Shown: piece by piece, positions 37,720-45,938 of the stretch
Layout: the number at the start of each line of letters is the position of its first letter
Position numbering within the stretch: position 1 is the stretch's first letter
Assembly (NCBI GenBank): GCA_016869595.1
Contig: VGDT01000004.1
Coordinates: 30,115 to 94,114, forward strand
DNA: 64,000 bases
Direction: 5' to 3'
From: Alphaproteobacteria bacterium
GTDB taxonomy: Bacteria; Pseudomonadota; Alphaproteobacteria; Rhizobiales; Beijerinckiaceae
Program-made: the position numbers and the translations under genes
The notes under the pieces: model-generated
Told to the model about the DNA's origin: nothing
Database searches by the model: none
Seen by the model: only the letters and a program-made list of their open reading frames with translations

Positions 37720-39333
37720 TCACGGCTGGGCGCTGGCTGGAAGATTGATGTTTTGTCCTTGGCGCAGTTTCTTGGGATTGAGCGAGGGGTTGACGGCGGC
37801 GATCTCGCGCCAGCGCTTTTCGTCGCCATAGAGCCGCTTCGCGATCGCGCGCAGCGTATCGCCGCGCCGCACGGTATAAGTCTGAACGGCGGGCGGAGCT
37901 GGGGGCGTTTGCGTCGTAGCAGGCGAGGTCTGAATTTCCGAGGCGACGGGCGCGGGCTGCTGAGACGCTGTCGCCGGCGCCGCGTCGACGACGACGAACT
38001 CGCCGCGCAACATGCCCATCCAGCAGCTCCAGGGAATGACGCCGGTCTTCTCGGGCGTGAATTCGATTGTCTGCCGTCCCGGCTTGACGTCAAATTCGAG
38101 ATTCAAGGATGGGACGACGATCCGGTGATTGCAGCTGGTCACTTCCGTCGCGTTGATCGCCCATTTGACCGGCACGCCGCGCAGGAGCGTGAAGCGCGTG
38201 GGCGTAAAGCCAAGGCCATTGGCTTCCATTTCGATTGTCTGCGTCTTCGGCGCGGCAGGCGTCTCCTGCGACGGCGGAGTAAGTTCAATGGGCGCGGGGC
38301 GCCGCCAGTTCGTTATCAGCGACGCGAGATCGGCGCCGGCGCCGGTAAGGATCAATCCGCGATTGATCATCACCGCGCCAAGCGCGACGACGATCACGCC
38401 CGAGGCCGTGAGCAGACGATGGGTCACCGCGCCCGAGAGCACCGTCGTCAGGGCGCCGAAGGCGAGCATCACTGGCAAGGTTCCGAGGCCGAAGACGAAG
38501 AGCGTCTTTGCGCCTTCGATTGGACTACCTGTTCCCGCCGCCATCACATACATCGCCTGCAGCGGCCCGCAGGCGATCATCAGCCCGTTAAGGAGGCCGA
38601 TGACGAACGGCCGATGTCGACCGCTCGCCTCCCGGTTCACCCAGTTCTGCAGCGGGCCTGGCAGGCCGAACCGGAAACGGCGCAGCGGCGCGAAGAGGCC
38701 GAGCATATTGAGCCCGAAGACGATGAGGAAAGCGCCAGCCGCGACACCCGCTGCGCCGCGTAGCATCGGCGTGAAAGCGACGAAGGCGCCGAGCCAGCCG
38801 AAGGCGGCGCCGATCGTCGTGTAGGAGAGCGTCTTTCCAGCGCCAAAAGCGAGGTGCGAGGCGAAGGACGAACGTCCCTCCCGCGCATCGGCCGCCGCGT
38901 AACTGACGACGAAGCCGCCGCACATGCCGACGCAGTGAAAACCGGTCAGCAGCCCCAGCAGGAACAGTAGGCCGAGACTCATATGCTGGGCGATGTCTGG
39001 CTCGCCCTTAGCGCTGATCCAGCGCGTATCGAAGAGAATTAAAGCGGCGAGTCCGGCGAGCGCGGCGACAATGATTGTCAGCCTCACAAAGGGCGAGCGC
39101 CGGCGCCGTGCTTCCTCGGTCAGAACGACGCGGTAGCCATTCTGCTCGACGCGCTCGCGGATCGCGCTGAAATTCGTTGCATCGGCGTCATAGTCGACGA
39201 CGACCGTTTCGGTCGGATAGCTCGCCGAGACGCTGCGCACGCCGGCGAGCTTTCTGATCGCCGCTTCGATGACATGTTCACACCCGTGGCAATGCATGCC
39301 GCGAGCGTGAAAGGTGATCGCCGTTTCATTCAT
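37720..39333 (-). CDS. HMA - UreH2/SafE membrane - cupredoxin - LysM fusion protein
   Basis: A 537-residue four-module protein. Residues 1-70 are a heavy-metal-associated domain with GMHCHGCEH (C15, C18). Residues 82-340 are a membrane domain of the UreH-2/TauE-SafE type with GFHCVGMCGG. Residues 362-450 are a cupredoxin-like domain with copper-ligand candidates CNH (401-403) and SCWMGM (436-441). After a Pro/Ala/Thr linker, 484-533 form a LysM peptidoglycan-binding domain (YTVRRGDTLRAIAKRLYG). The first three modules occur together in copper-handling proteins of the cbb3 and DsbD-like type; the LysM addition is unusual. A copper chaperone or exporter anchored to the wall is my inference. Confidence 0.85.
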   Translation of the reverse strand: MNETAITFHARGMHCHGCEHVIEAAIRKLAGVRSVSASYPTETVVVDYDADATNFSAIRERVEQNGYRVVLTEEARRRRSPFVRLTIIVAALAGLAALILFDTRWISAKGEPDIAQHMSLGLLFLLGLLTGFHCVGMCGGFVVSYAAADAREGRSSFASHLAFGAGKTLSYTTIGAAFGWLGAFVAFTPMLRGAAGVAAGAFLIVFGLNMLGLFAPLRRFRFGLPGPLQNWVNREASGRHRPFVIGLLNGLMIACGPLQAMYVMAAGTGSPIEGAKTLFVFGLGTLPVMLAFGALTTVLSGAVTHRLLTASGVIVVALGAVMINRGLILTGAGADLASLITNWRRPAPIELTPPSQETPAAPKTQTIEMEANGLGFTPTRFTLLRGVPVKWAINATEVTSCNHRIVVPSLNLEFDVKPGRQTIEFTPEKTGVIPWSCWMGMLRGEFVVVDAAPATASQQPAPVASEIQTSPATTQTPPAPPAVQTYTVRRGDTLRAIAKRLYGDEKRWREIAAVNPSLNPKKLRQGQNINLPASAQP

Positions 39334-39446
39334 CTAAGGTGGCGCTTCGCCGCTCAGCGTCTGACCGCGGTCGGCGCCGCCTGGCGTCGGCCGCACTGGG
39401 CATCTTACCGCGCCGTGGCCTGTGCGCGAGGGAATTGCTTGTCGAA

Positions 39447-39632
39447 TTATTTGCCGAGCGTGTCCATGCCCAGAAGCTTATAGGCGGGGCAGAAGTTGAT
39501 GAAGGCCGTCGCCAGCGGAATGATCCCAACGAGACCCCACAGCGTCTGCGGACCGATGAAAACGAGACTGAGCAACAAGAGACCCGCCACGATGCGGATG
39601 ATCCGATCGGTCTTTCCGATATTGGCTTCCAT
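39447..39632 (-). CDS. DUF2892 (YgaP-type) membrane protein
   Basis: A 61-residue protein with two membrane segments (RIVAGLLLLSLVFIG and LVGIIPLATAFIN) and the signature NFCPAYKLLG. It corresponds to the membrane domain of the rhodanese YgaP, here as a separate gene. It sits downstream of cydX within the SQR-cytochrome bd block. A role in handling sulfane sulfur or thiocyanate has been proposed for YgaP; for the lone domain it is unproven. Confidence 0.87.
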   Translation of the reverse strand: MEANIGKTDRIIRIVAGLLLLSLVFIGPQTLWGLVGIIPLATAFINFCPAYKLLGMDTLGK

Positions 39633-39715
39633 GACTGTCTCCTTCCCTGCTGCGGCCAGCGTTGCGAGCCTATCGCTTTGCGCGAAGTCGCTCAGCGACT
39701 ACCTCACACGGCCAT

Positions 39716-39817
39716 CTATTTTTGCCTGTCGTCGTCGTCGAGCTCGAGCCACATGGCGTTGAGGATGGCGAAGGCGCAAGCGAGCCCAAGCCCCAATATC
39801 CATGAAAAATACCACAT
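39716..39817 (-). CDS. cydX: Cytochrome bd small subunit CydX
   Basis: A 33-residue single-pass membrane peptide starting MWYFSWILGLGLAL and ending in acidic ELDDDDRQK. It matches CydX (YbgT), which stabilises the haem b595/d site of cytochrome bd. It begins 18 bp after the cydB stop, the standard position. Confidence 0.9.
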   Translation of the reverse strand: MWYFSWILGLGLACAFAILNAMWLELDDDDRQK

Positions 39818-39835
39818 GCTTCGCCTTTCTCCCGC

Positions 39836-40975
39836 TCAATAATAATAGTCGTCGCCGCGACGGATCGCCGCCTCGCTCACTGCGCCGCGCAGCACGTAGT
39901 AAACCCAACTCGTGTAGGCGAGGACGATCGGCAGAAAGACGATCACCGCCAGCAGCATCAGGGAGAGCGTCGCTTTGCTGGACGAAGCGTCCCAGACCGT
40001 CAGGCTTTGGCTCGGGTGAGACGACGACGGCAGCAGGAAGGGAAACATGCTGAAGCCCGCCATGGTCGCGACGCCGGCGACGGAAAGGCTGCTGGCGAGA
40101 AGCGCAAACTTTTTCGCCGAGAACGCAAGGGCGAGCGCCGCAAGGAACGCTCCGAGGTAGGCGGCGACGGGAGCTGCGATCATCCAGGGATAGACGCGAT
40201 AATTATCGAGCCAGGCGCCGGCCTCTCGCGTCACGGACTTCGTCAGCGGGTTGGAGGGCCCGGCGTGGTCGATGACGCCGACGATGCGATATCCTTCGAC
40301 GCCGAGCATGGTCCACACTCCCGCCGCGGAGATAAGCAGGATAAGCAGGATCGCCGCGAGCGCGCCATATCGCCGGGCGCGGACGGCGACCTCTCCCTCG
40401 CTCTTCACGCTCAGCCACGCTGCGCCTTGCATGGCGAGCATAACGACGCTCACGAGCCCGCAGAGCAGAGCAAAGGGATTGAGCAGGCCGAGGAGCCCGC
40501 CGTCATAGGTCGCGCGCAGCGCCTGATCAAAATGAAAGGGAACGCCCTGCAGAAGATTGCCGAAGGCGACGCCGAAGATCAGCGCGGGCACAAGGCCTGA
40601 GATGAAGAAGAGCCAGTCCCAGGTCTCGCGCCACCCGCTTTCCGGCCTCTTGTCGCGAAAGGTGATCGCCACCGGCCGCAGAATAAGGCCGATCAGCACC
40701 AGCAGCATCGCGAGGTAGAAGCCGGAGAAAGACACCGCATAAAGAGGCGGCCAGGCGGCGAAGGCGGCGCCGCCCCCGAGGATGAACCAGACCTGATTGC
40801 CCTCCCAGACGGGACCGATCGTGTTCAACGTCACGCGCCGCTGCAAATCGCTTCGCGCGACGAAGGGATGCAGCATGGCGACGCCGATGTCGAAGCCGTC
40901 GAAAATGGCGAAGCCCACAAGCAGCACGCCAAGCAGCGCCCACCAGATGAGGCGAAGCGTCATATAGTCGAACAT
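39836..40975 (-). CDS. cydB: Cytochrome bd ubiquinol oxidase subunit II
   Basis: A 379-residue integral membrane protein with about eight or nine helices. Typical strings are FAIFDGFDIGVAMLHPFV near the N-terminus and GPVWEGNQVWFILGGGA. It pairs with CydA in the high-affinity quinol oxidase, which is resistant to sulfide and cyanide. The start at 40975 is 14 bp after the cydA stop. The C-terminus ends RGDDYYY. Confidence 0.95.
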   Translation of the reverse strand: MFDYMTLRLIWWALLGVLLVGFAIFDGFDIGVAMLHPFVARSDLQRRVTLNTIGPVWEGNQVWFILGGGAAFAAWPPLYAVSFSGFYLAMLLVLIGLILRPVAITFRDKRPESGWRETWDWLFFISGLVPALIFGVAFGNLLQGVPFHFDQALRATYDGGLLGLLNPFALLCGLVSVVMLAMQGAAWLSVKSEGEVAVRARRYGALAAILLILLISAAGVWTMLGVEGYRIVGVIDHAGPSNPLTKSVTREAGAWLDNYRVYPWMIAAPVAAYLGAFLAALALAFSAKKFALLASSLSVAGVATMAGFSMFPFLLPSSSHPSQSLTVWDASSSKATLSLMLLAVIVFLPIVLAYTSWVYYVLRGAVSEAAIRRGDDYYY

Positions 40976-40988
40976 CGCTTTCGCCTTT

Positions 40989-42560
40989 CTATCGGGTTTG
41001 CGCCGACGCAGATGCCGGAAGCGCGGGGGCGCCCGAAGGCCGAGGCGCCTCGGACTGCGGGCCGATGCGGACATATTTGACGATGAGCGCGACATCGATG
41101 ATGGCGAGCGCGCTGTAGAACAGAACGAAGGCGGCGAGACTCGCCGCGACATTCGATGCGGGGATATTGGAGACGCCAAGGAAGGTCGGCATCGTCGCAT
41201 CGATGATCCACGGCTGCCGTCCATATTCGGCGACGATCCAGCCGAGTTCCGCGGCGACCCAAGGCAGCGGTAGACTATACATCGTCATGCGCAAGAACCA
41301 GGGCTTCCCGCAGCGTCGCCGGCTCGAGAGATAGAAAGCGACGGCGAAGAGCGCGATGAAGTAGAAGCCGAGCGCCACCATGATGCGGAACGACCAGAAC
41401 AGCACCGGCACGTCGGGAATCGTCGAGAGCGCCGCTTCGTGGATCTGGGCGTCGGTCGCGTTTTCAATATCGGGACGAATGCGCTTGACGAGCAGCGAAT
41501 AGCCAACGTCGCGCATCGAGGATTCGAGTTCAGCGGGAACCGCAGCGTTCGGATGGCCGCCCTCTTTCGCGAGCCACTGATAGCCGGCCATGCCGTTGCG
41601 GATGCGCGTTTCCGCGCGCGCAACCAGCGGCTTCACGCCCTCGACGGGCTTATCCAGCGAACGCGTCGCGATCAGTCCCAGTACCCAGGGTATTCTGATC
41701 TCGTCTTTCGTCGTTTCGTTCTTGAGGTCGGGAAAGCCGAAGAGCGTGAAGGACGCCGGCGGCGGCTCCGTCTCCCACATCGCCTCGATCGCGGCGATCT
41801 TCATCTTCTGGTTCTCGCCCGCCGTATAGCCGCTCTCATCGCCGAGCACGACGACCGAAAGCGCGGACGCAAGCCCAAAGCTCGCGGCGACCGTCAGCGA
41901 CCGGCGCGCGATGTCGACATGGCGGCGCTTCAGGACGTAATAGGCGCCGATTGACATCACAAACATCGCGCCTGTGACATAGCCGGCGCTGACCGTGTGC
42001 ACGAATTTCGACTGCGCGACGGGATTGAACAACACCTCCATAAAGGACGTTAGCTCCATGCGCATGGTCTGCGGATTGAACGCGGCGCCGACCGGATTCT
42101 GCATCCAGGCGTTGGCGACGAGAATCCATAGCGCCGAGAAATTGGCCCCGAGCGCGACAAGCCAGGTGACGATGAGATGCTGCACCTTGCTTAAGCGCTT
42201 CCAGCCGAAGAAGAACAGTCCGACGAAGGTCGCCTCGAGGAAGAAGGCCATTAAGCCTTCGATGGCGAGCGGCGCGCCGAAAATGTCGCCGACATAATGC
42301 GAGTAATAGGCCCAATTGGTGCCGAACTGGAATTCCATGGTGACGCCGGTGGCGACGCCCATGGCGAAGTTGATGCCAAACAGCGTGCCCCAGAATTGCG
42401 TCGCGTCACGCCAGACGGTTCGTCCGGTCATCACATAGACGCTTTCCATGATGGCGAGTAGCAGCGCGAGGCCCAGCGTCAGCGGCACGAACAGGAAGTG
42501 ATACATCGCCGTCAGCGCGAATTGCAGGCGCGAGAGAGTGACGACGTCGAGTTCGAACAT
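40989..42560 (-). CDS. cydA: Cytochrome bd ubiquinol oxidase subunit I
   Basis: A 523-residue subunit carrying the three haems and the quinol site. Visible are the N-terminal LSRLQFALTAMYHFLFVPLT with the haem b595 ligand His (about residue 21), the GANFSALWILVANAWMQNPVGA helix, HTVSAGYVTGAMFV with another haem ligand, and the conserved GWIVAEYGRQPW (GRQPW) motif. The Q loop is of the longer type, with about 100 residues between KNETTKDEIRIP and the later helices. The operon order is cydP-cydA-cydB-cydX. Confidence 0.96.
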   Translation of the reverse strand: MFELDVVTLSRLQFALTAMYHFLFVPLTLGLALLLAIMESVYVMTGRTVWRDATQFWGTLFGINFAMGVATGVTMEFQFGTNWAYYSHYVGDIFGAPLAIEGLMAFFLEATFVGLFFFGWKRLSKVQHLIVTWLVALGANFSALWILVANAWMQNPVGAAFNPQTMRMELTSFMEVLFNPVAQSKFVHTVSAGYVTGAMFVMSIGAYYVLKRRHVDIARRSLTVAASFGLASALSVVVLGDESGYTAGENQKMKIAAIEAMWETEPPPASFTLFGFPDLKNETTKDEIRIPWVLGLIATRSLDKPVEGVKPLVARAETRIRNGMAGYQWLAKEGGHPNAAVPAELESSMRDVGYSLLVKRIRPDIENATDAQIHEAALSTIPDVPVLFWSFRIMVALGFYFIALFAVAFYLSSRRRCGKPWFLRMTMYSLPLPWVAAELGWIVAEYGRQPWIIDATMPTFLGVSNIPASNVAASLAAFVLFYSALAIIDVALIVKYVRIGPQSEAPRPSGAPALPASASAQTR

Positions 42561-42579
42561 TGTGAGCTCCTGACCGATG

Positions 42580-42738
42580 TCAGCGCGGCGCGGCGGCGGA
42601 AAGCGTTTCCGCCATCTGCGCCGGCGTCACCTTGATGCGATGCGCGGGACCAAAAAACAGGACGTAGAGCGCCACGAGCGCCATCAGCTTGAAAGCGAGC
42701 GCGATGGCGATCTCGCGTCCTAAGGGCCTTGTCCGCAT
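42580..42738 (-). CDS. cydP: Putative cytochrome oxidase small subunit CydP
   Basis: A 52-residue single-pass protein starting MRTRPLGREIAIAL, with a hydrophobic helix ending VLFFGP, then AHRIKVTPAQMAETL. It fits the CydP family encoded just upstream of cydA in many Proteobacteria. It lies 19 bp before cydA and 37 bp after sqr, linking the two. Confidence 0.8.
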   Translation of the reverse strand: MRTRPLGREIAIALAFKLMALVALYVLFFGPAHRIKVTPAQMAETLSAAAPR

Positions 42739-42775
42739 TGACTTGTCCCTAGCGTTGCATGGCTTGAGCGCCCGG

Positions 42776-44059
42776 TTATGACAGGGCGCGACGCAGCCGC
42801 TCGATGCCGAGCAGCTTCATGATGTAACGCTCATAAACGGGCTCGCTTTGTCCTTTGCGGACCTTGCGAAGGAAGTATTTTTCGTAAGCGACCTTCGCCA
42901 GATGCACCCAGCGCCCTTCGCTCGACCAGTTGACGTTACGCGGCGGAATTTGCGGCTTTGCGACGAAGGCGACGCCCTTGTCGCCGAAATCCGCCAAGCA
43001 AACAGCATTCCACGTGCCTTCTTCCTTCGCTTCGCGCCCGGCGATGAGCGCGGCGATGTTATGCGCCGTCGCCGTCACCATCGACTCGATCATGTAGCCG
43101 GTCTTCGGCGTGCCAGTTGGCACCGGCGTCGCCTCGACAGGCGGTATGGCGACGCAGACCCCGACGCCGAAGACATTCGGATATTTCGGATTGCGCTGAT
43201 TCTTGTCGATGATGACGAAGCCGCGCGGATTGACCAGCCCCTCGACTCCCATAAGCGCGTCGACGCCTTTGAAGGCCGGCATCACCATGGCGAATTTGAA
43301 CGGAACTTCATGCTCTTTCCTGACCTGCCCCTGGTCGTCGAGCTCGGCGCATTTGAGTAGGCCGGGTTCAATCGAAGTTGTCTTCGCGCTGACGATCCAT
43401 TTGATGTCGCGATCGCGGAACGCCGACTCGAGCATGCCCTTGGTGTCGCCGACGCCGCCCAAACCCAGATGACCGATATAGGGCTCCGACGTGACATAGG
43501 TCATCGGCACCTTGTGCCTTATGCCGCGCCGACGAAGATCGGTCGAAAGGATCATCGCGAATTCATAGGCCGGACCAAAGCAGGAGACGCCGGGAGCGGC
43601 GCCGATGATGATCGGGCCGGGGTCCTTGCAGAATTCCTCATAAGCCTTTGACGCAATCTCGGCATGCTGCAGCGTGCAGATCGAATGCGTATGTCCGCCA
43701 TGCGGTCCAAGCCCGGGCAATTCCTCGAAGGCCAGCTTTGGACCTGTCGCGATGACGAGATAGTCGTAGGCGACGCTCTCGCCGTTTTCCAACTCAAGGC
43801 GATTTTCGTTGGGCAGAACGCGCTTCGCGCCGACGGGAATGAAGCCGATGTTCTTTCGCTTGAACACCGGAGCGAGCGGAACCTTGAGCTCCTCAGGCTT
43901 GCGCCATTGCACGGCGAGCCAGGGATTGGATGGCGTGAACTGGAAATTCTCGAGATCCGAAACGACCGTGACCTGGTGTTGCTTTGAAAGCCCCTCGCGA
44001 ACTTCGATCGCGGCGGCGACGCCGCCGATCCCCGCGCCCATGATGACGATATGAGCCAT
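42776..44059 (-). CDS. sqr: Sulfide:quinone oxidoreductase
   Basis: A 427-residue membrane-associated flavoprotein that oxidises sulfide to sulfane sulfur and reduces quinone. The FAD-binding MGAGIGGVAAAIEV opens the protein. Three cysteines, C128 in HSICTLQHA, C160 in PGVSCFGPAYEF and C354 in WNAVCLADFG, match those of the Acidithiobacillus enzyme (C128, C160, C356) in position. These distinguish it from NADH dehydrogenase-2 relatives. It is the first gene of a run leading into cydP-cydA-cydB-cydX, so its quinol can be oxidised by the sulfide-tolerant bd oxidase. Confidence 0.93.
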   Translation of the reverse strand: MAHIVIMGAGIGGVAAAIEVREGLSKQHQVTVVSDLENFQFTPSNPWLAVQWRKPEELKVPLAPVFKRKNIGFIPVGAKRVLPNENRLELENGESVAYDYLVIATGPKLAFEELPGLGPHGGHTHSICTLQHAEIASKAYEEFCKDPGPIIIGAAPGVSCFGPAYEFAMILSTDLRRRGIRHKVPMTYVTSEPYIGHLGLGGVGDTKGMLESAFRDRDIKWIVSAKTTSIEPGLLKCAELDDQGQVRKEHEVPFKFAMVMPAFKGVDALMGVEGLVNPRGFVIIDKNQRNPKYPNVFGVGVCVAIPPVEATPVPTGTPKTGYMIESMVTATAHNIAALIAGREAKEEGTWNAVCLADFGDKGVAFVAKPQIPPRNVNWSSEGRWVHLAKVAYEKYFLRKVRKGQSEPVYERYIMKLLGIERLRRALS

Positions 44060-44156
44060 TTACGTCCCTCCACGCGCGTTGCGCGCACAAAGTTTTCGCG
44101 CTGACGGTTGCGCCGTTGTCGATGACATGCGTGATCGCGGCGCGCATGTCCGCGAC

Positions 44157-44828
44157 TTAGTCACGCTGCGCGTCGCAGAGAGAGCGCAATGCCGCCAGAT
44201 TGACGATTTCAGCGCCGCCGCGCGACAATTTTACCCAGCCCGAACGTTCGAAAGTTTTCAGCGTGCGGCCGACGACTTCGCGCGCCGTGCCGAGATCCGC
44301 GGCGAGCGCCTGCTGCGTGGCGACGATCTTGTCGCCGGCGTCGCGAAGGGCGAGAAGACGTTCGGCGAGCCGCACATTGATGCGCGTGCAGACGATTTCC
44401 TCGATGCGCGACATCAGATTGGCGAGACGCTTGCTGTAGCCCTCGAACACCAGCGCTCGAAAGCTTTGCGATGCATTCATCAGCGCATTGAAGCGATCGG
44501 CCGGCACGACATAGGCGATGACGTCGGTATCGGCGACGCCTTCGGCGGCATAAGCGTCATCAGAAAGCAGCGAGGCCGTGGTCAGAATGCAGGTTTCATT
44601 CGCGCCGACGCGGTAGAGCACGATCTCACGGCCCGATTCGGTCACGCGCTGCACCCGCACCGAGCCCGAGACGATCAACGGAAATTGCGCACATTGATCG
44701 CCGGGTCGAAACAGCACGGCGCCGCGCGGTATTAGCTTTCGCACGGCGGCCTCGCGAAGAAGCGTCTTCGTCGCGGCGTCGAGGCTGCGCAAGGAGGGCG
44801 TTTCGTCGACCCAATCGGACGGCATCAT
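44157..44828 (-). CDS. Crp/Fnr-family transcriptional regulator
   Basis: A 223-residue regulator with an N-terminal cyclic-nucleotide-like beta roll (FRPGDQCAQFPLIVSGSVRVQ) and a C-terminal winged helix (QQALAADLGTAREVVGRTLKTFERSGWV). The N-terminal cysteine set of FNR is absent; two cysteines, in DQCAQ and NETCILTTASL, sit in the sensor domain and could be redox-active. It lies just upstream of sqr on the same strand, 97 bp away, and may control the sqr-cyd run. A GCTAATATC motif lies about 65 bp upstream of its start. Confidence 0.88.
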   Translation of the reverse strand: MMPSDWVDETPSLRSLDAATKTLLREAAVRKLIPRGAVLFRPGDQCAQFPLIVSGSVRVQRVTESGREIVLYRVGANETCILTTASLLSDDAYAAEGVADTDVIAYVVPADRFNALMNASQSFRALVFEGYSKRLANLMSRIEEIVCTRINVRLAERLLALRDAGDKIVATQQALAADLGTAREVVGRTLKTFERSGWVKLSRGGAEIVNLAALRSLCDAQRD

Positions 44829-44907
44829 CTGCCCTTCGTCGCTAGCGATCCAAGGTTCCCATTACAAATGCGCCGGCTGTTCAGCGCGTAGCTAATATCT
44901 ATGAAAT

Positions 44908-45108
44908 TTAAAAAGCGGCGCCCGGTTTGACGCCGAGCCGCTTCAGCGCGCGCGCCAGCGGGCAAAAGCCCGTAAAGGCCGCCTGCAGCAGATTGACGCC
45001 AACAAAGGCCGTGAGCAAGAGCCACCACGGGCTCGCCAGCTGAGACAGCAGCAGACTCAATAGGACCATGGAGCCGGCGAAGGCCATGACGATTCGATCA
45101 ATGCTCAT
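44908..45108 (-). CDS. DUF2892 (YgaP-type) membrane protein
   Basis: A 66-residue protein with two membrane segments ([18 protein letters not shown] and [16 protein letters not shown]) and the family signature [13 protein letters not shown]. It is the second single-domain DUF2892 protein in this block. It follows the SqrR-like gene by 9 bp and is probably cotranscribed with it. Confidence 0.88.
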   Translation of the reverse strand: MSIDRIVMAFAGSMVLLSLLLSQLASPWWLLLTAFVGVNLLQAAFTGFCPLARALKRLGVKPGAAF

Positions 45109-45117
45109 GGCGAATTC

Positions 45118-45477
45118 TCATGGCCTGAGTTCCCTGGATTTGGCGCGCGCCCGCGGTTTAACTGGCCTGCCGCACTGCTCGGCGCAAAACATCTCGTAGA
45201 GCAAGCCAATGATCCGCGACACGTTTGCGTCGGCCAAAGAATAGTAGATCGTTTGCGACTCGCGGCGAGTCTTGACGAGCTTGTCTTCGCGCAGCCGGGC
45301 GAGATGCTGGGACAATGACGACTGACTGAGGCCGATCGCCTCCTGCAGCTTCGTCACCGACAGCTCGCCCCCGTGCAACTGGCACAGCACCATCAACCGA
45401 TGGCGGTTGGCGAGCGCCTTGAGAAAGCTCTCGGCCTCCGCAGCCTTCGGCGCGAGCTGAAGCAGATTTACATTCAT
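45118..45477 (-). CDS. SqrR/BigR-type persulfide-sensing ArsR-family repressor
   Basis: A 119-residue winged-helix repressor. The recognition region is LSVTKLQEAIGLSQSSLSQHLARLREDKLV, and RRESQTIYYSLAD forms the wing. Two cysteines, C32 in MVLCQL and C98 in EMFCAEQ, have the same 66-residue spacing as the sensing pair of SqrR (C41/C107) and BigR (C42/C108), which form a tetrasulfide bridge with persulfides. The ATG at 45477 starts MNVNLLQL. Surrounding SQR, rhodanese, dioxygenase and DUF2892 genes are its expected targets. Confidence 0.88.
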   Translation of the reverse strand: MNVNLLQLAPKAAEAESFLKALANRHRLMVLCQLHGGELSVTKLQEAIGLSQSSLSQHLARLREDKLVKTRRESQTIYYSLADANVSRIIGLLYEMFCAEQCGRPVKPRARAKSRELRP

Positions 45478-45637
45478 GATCTCTAAATTAACGATATTGA
45501 ATATAATTGTCAAGGATCGCGCTTTGCGCAGCCCAGAGCGATATGTCGCATTTTTGCGGCAAACCTCGCCTGTTACATTAGATGAAACTAATTTAAGCGC
45601 CGCGCCCGAGGCGACGGGCAATTTCATAGGAGGGGGA
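45478..45637. promoter_or_regulatory. Divergent sqrR-like/HiPIP control region with palindromes
   Basis: CTAAATTAACG (45483-45493) and the 11-bp palindrome ATATTGAATAT (45494-45504) lie 6-27 bp upstream of the repressor start, a good place for autoregulation. CTAATTTAAG (45588-45597) lies upstream of the HiPIP gene. The region is much more AT-rich than its surroundings. Confidence 0.5.
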
Positions 45638-45877
45638 ATGGCTGATTTTCGCGCTCTCACGCGTCGCTCATTGATCTCGATATTGGGAGCGGTCGCCGCG
45701 GGCCTTAACGCGACGACCGCCGCGCAAGCGAAGTCGAGCAAAGCGGCCGCCAATTATCGCGGCGCGCCGAACGGCGGACAAAGCTGCGCCAATTGCTCCT
45801 ATTTCAACCCGCCGTCGGGCTGCGGCGTGGTGAGCGGTCCGGTCAGCGCGCGCGGCTGGTGCAACCTTTGGGGCTGA
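45638..45877 (+). CDS. High-potential iron-sulfur protein (HiPIP)
   Basis: A 79-residue exported redox protein. The twin-arginine-type leader (TRRSLISILGAVAAG, residues 8-22) fits export of a folded Fe-S protein. The mature part carries the four cluster cysteines in GGQSCANCSYF, SGCGVV and GWCNLW. HiPIPs carry electrons in the periplasm. The start is set by a strong AGGAGGGGG ribosome-binding site. It is divergent from the SqrR-like gene, so a role in sulfur-compound oxidation is plausible but inferred. Confidence 0.88.
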   Translation: MADFRALTRRSLISILGAVAAGLNATTAAQAKSSKAAANYRGAPNGGQSCANCSYFNPPSGCGVVSGPVSARGWCNLWG

Positions 45878-45903
45878 CGATCTCACAGGCATTAAATTCG
45901 CTA

Positions 45904-45931
45904 TTGCTAATTTACGTTTCTTGCATATAAA
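45904..45931 (+). promoter_or_regulatory. Candidate promoter for the RND operon, possibly leaderless
   Basis: TTGCTA (45904-45909), a 16-bp spacer and TATAAA (45926-45931) place the transcription start at about 45938-45940, on top of the ATG at 45939. No ribosome-binding site precedes that ATG. The CTAATTTACG motif (45907-45916) overlaps the -35 region. Confidence 0.45.
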
Positions 45932-45938
45932 TAGACGC

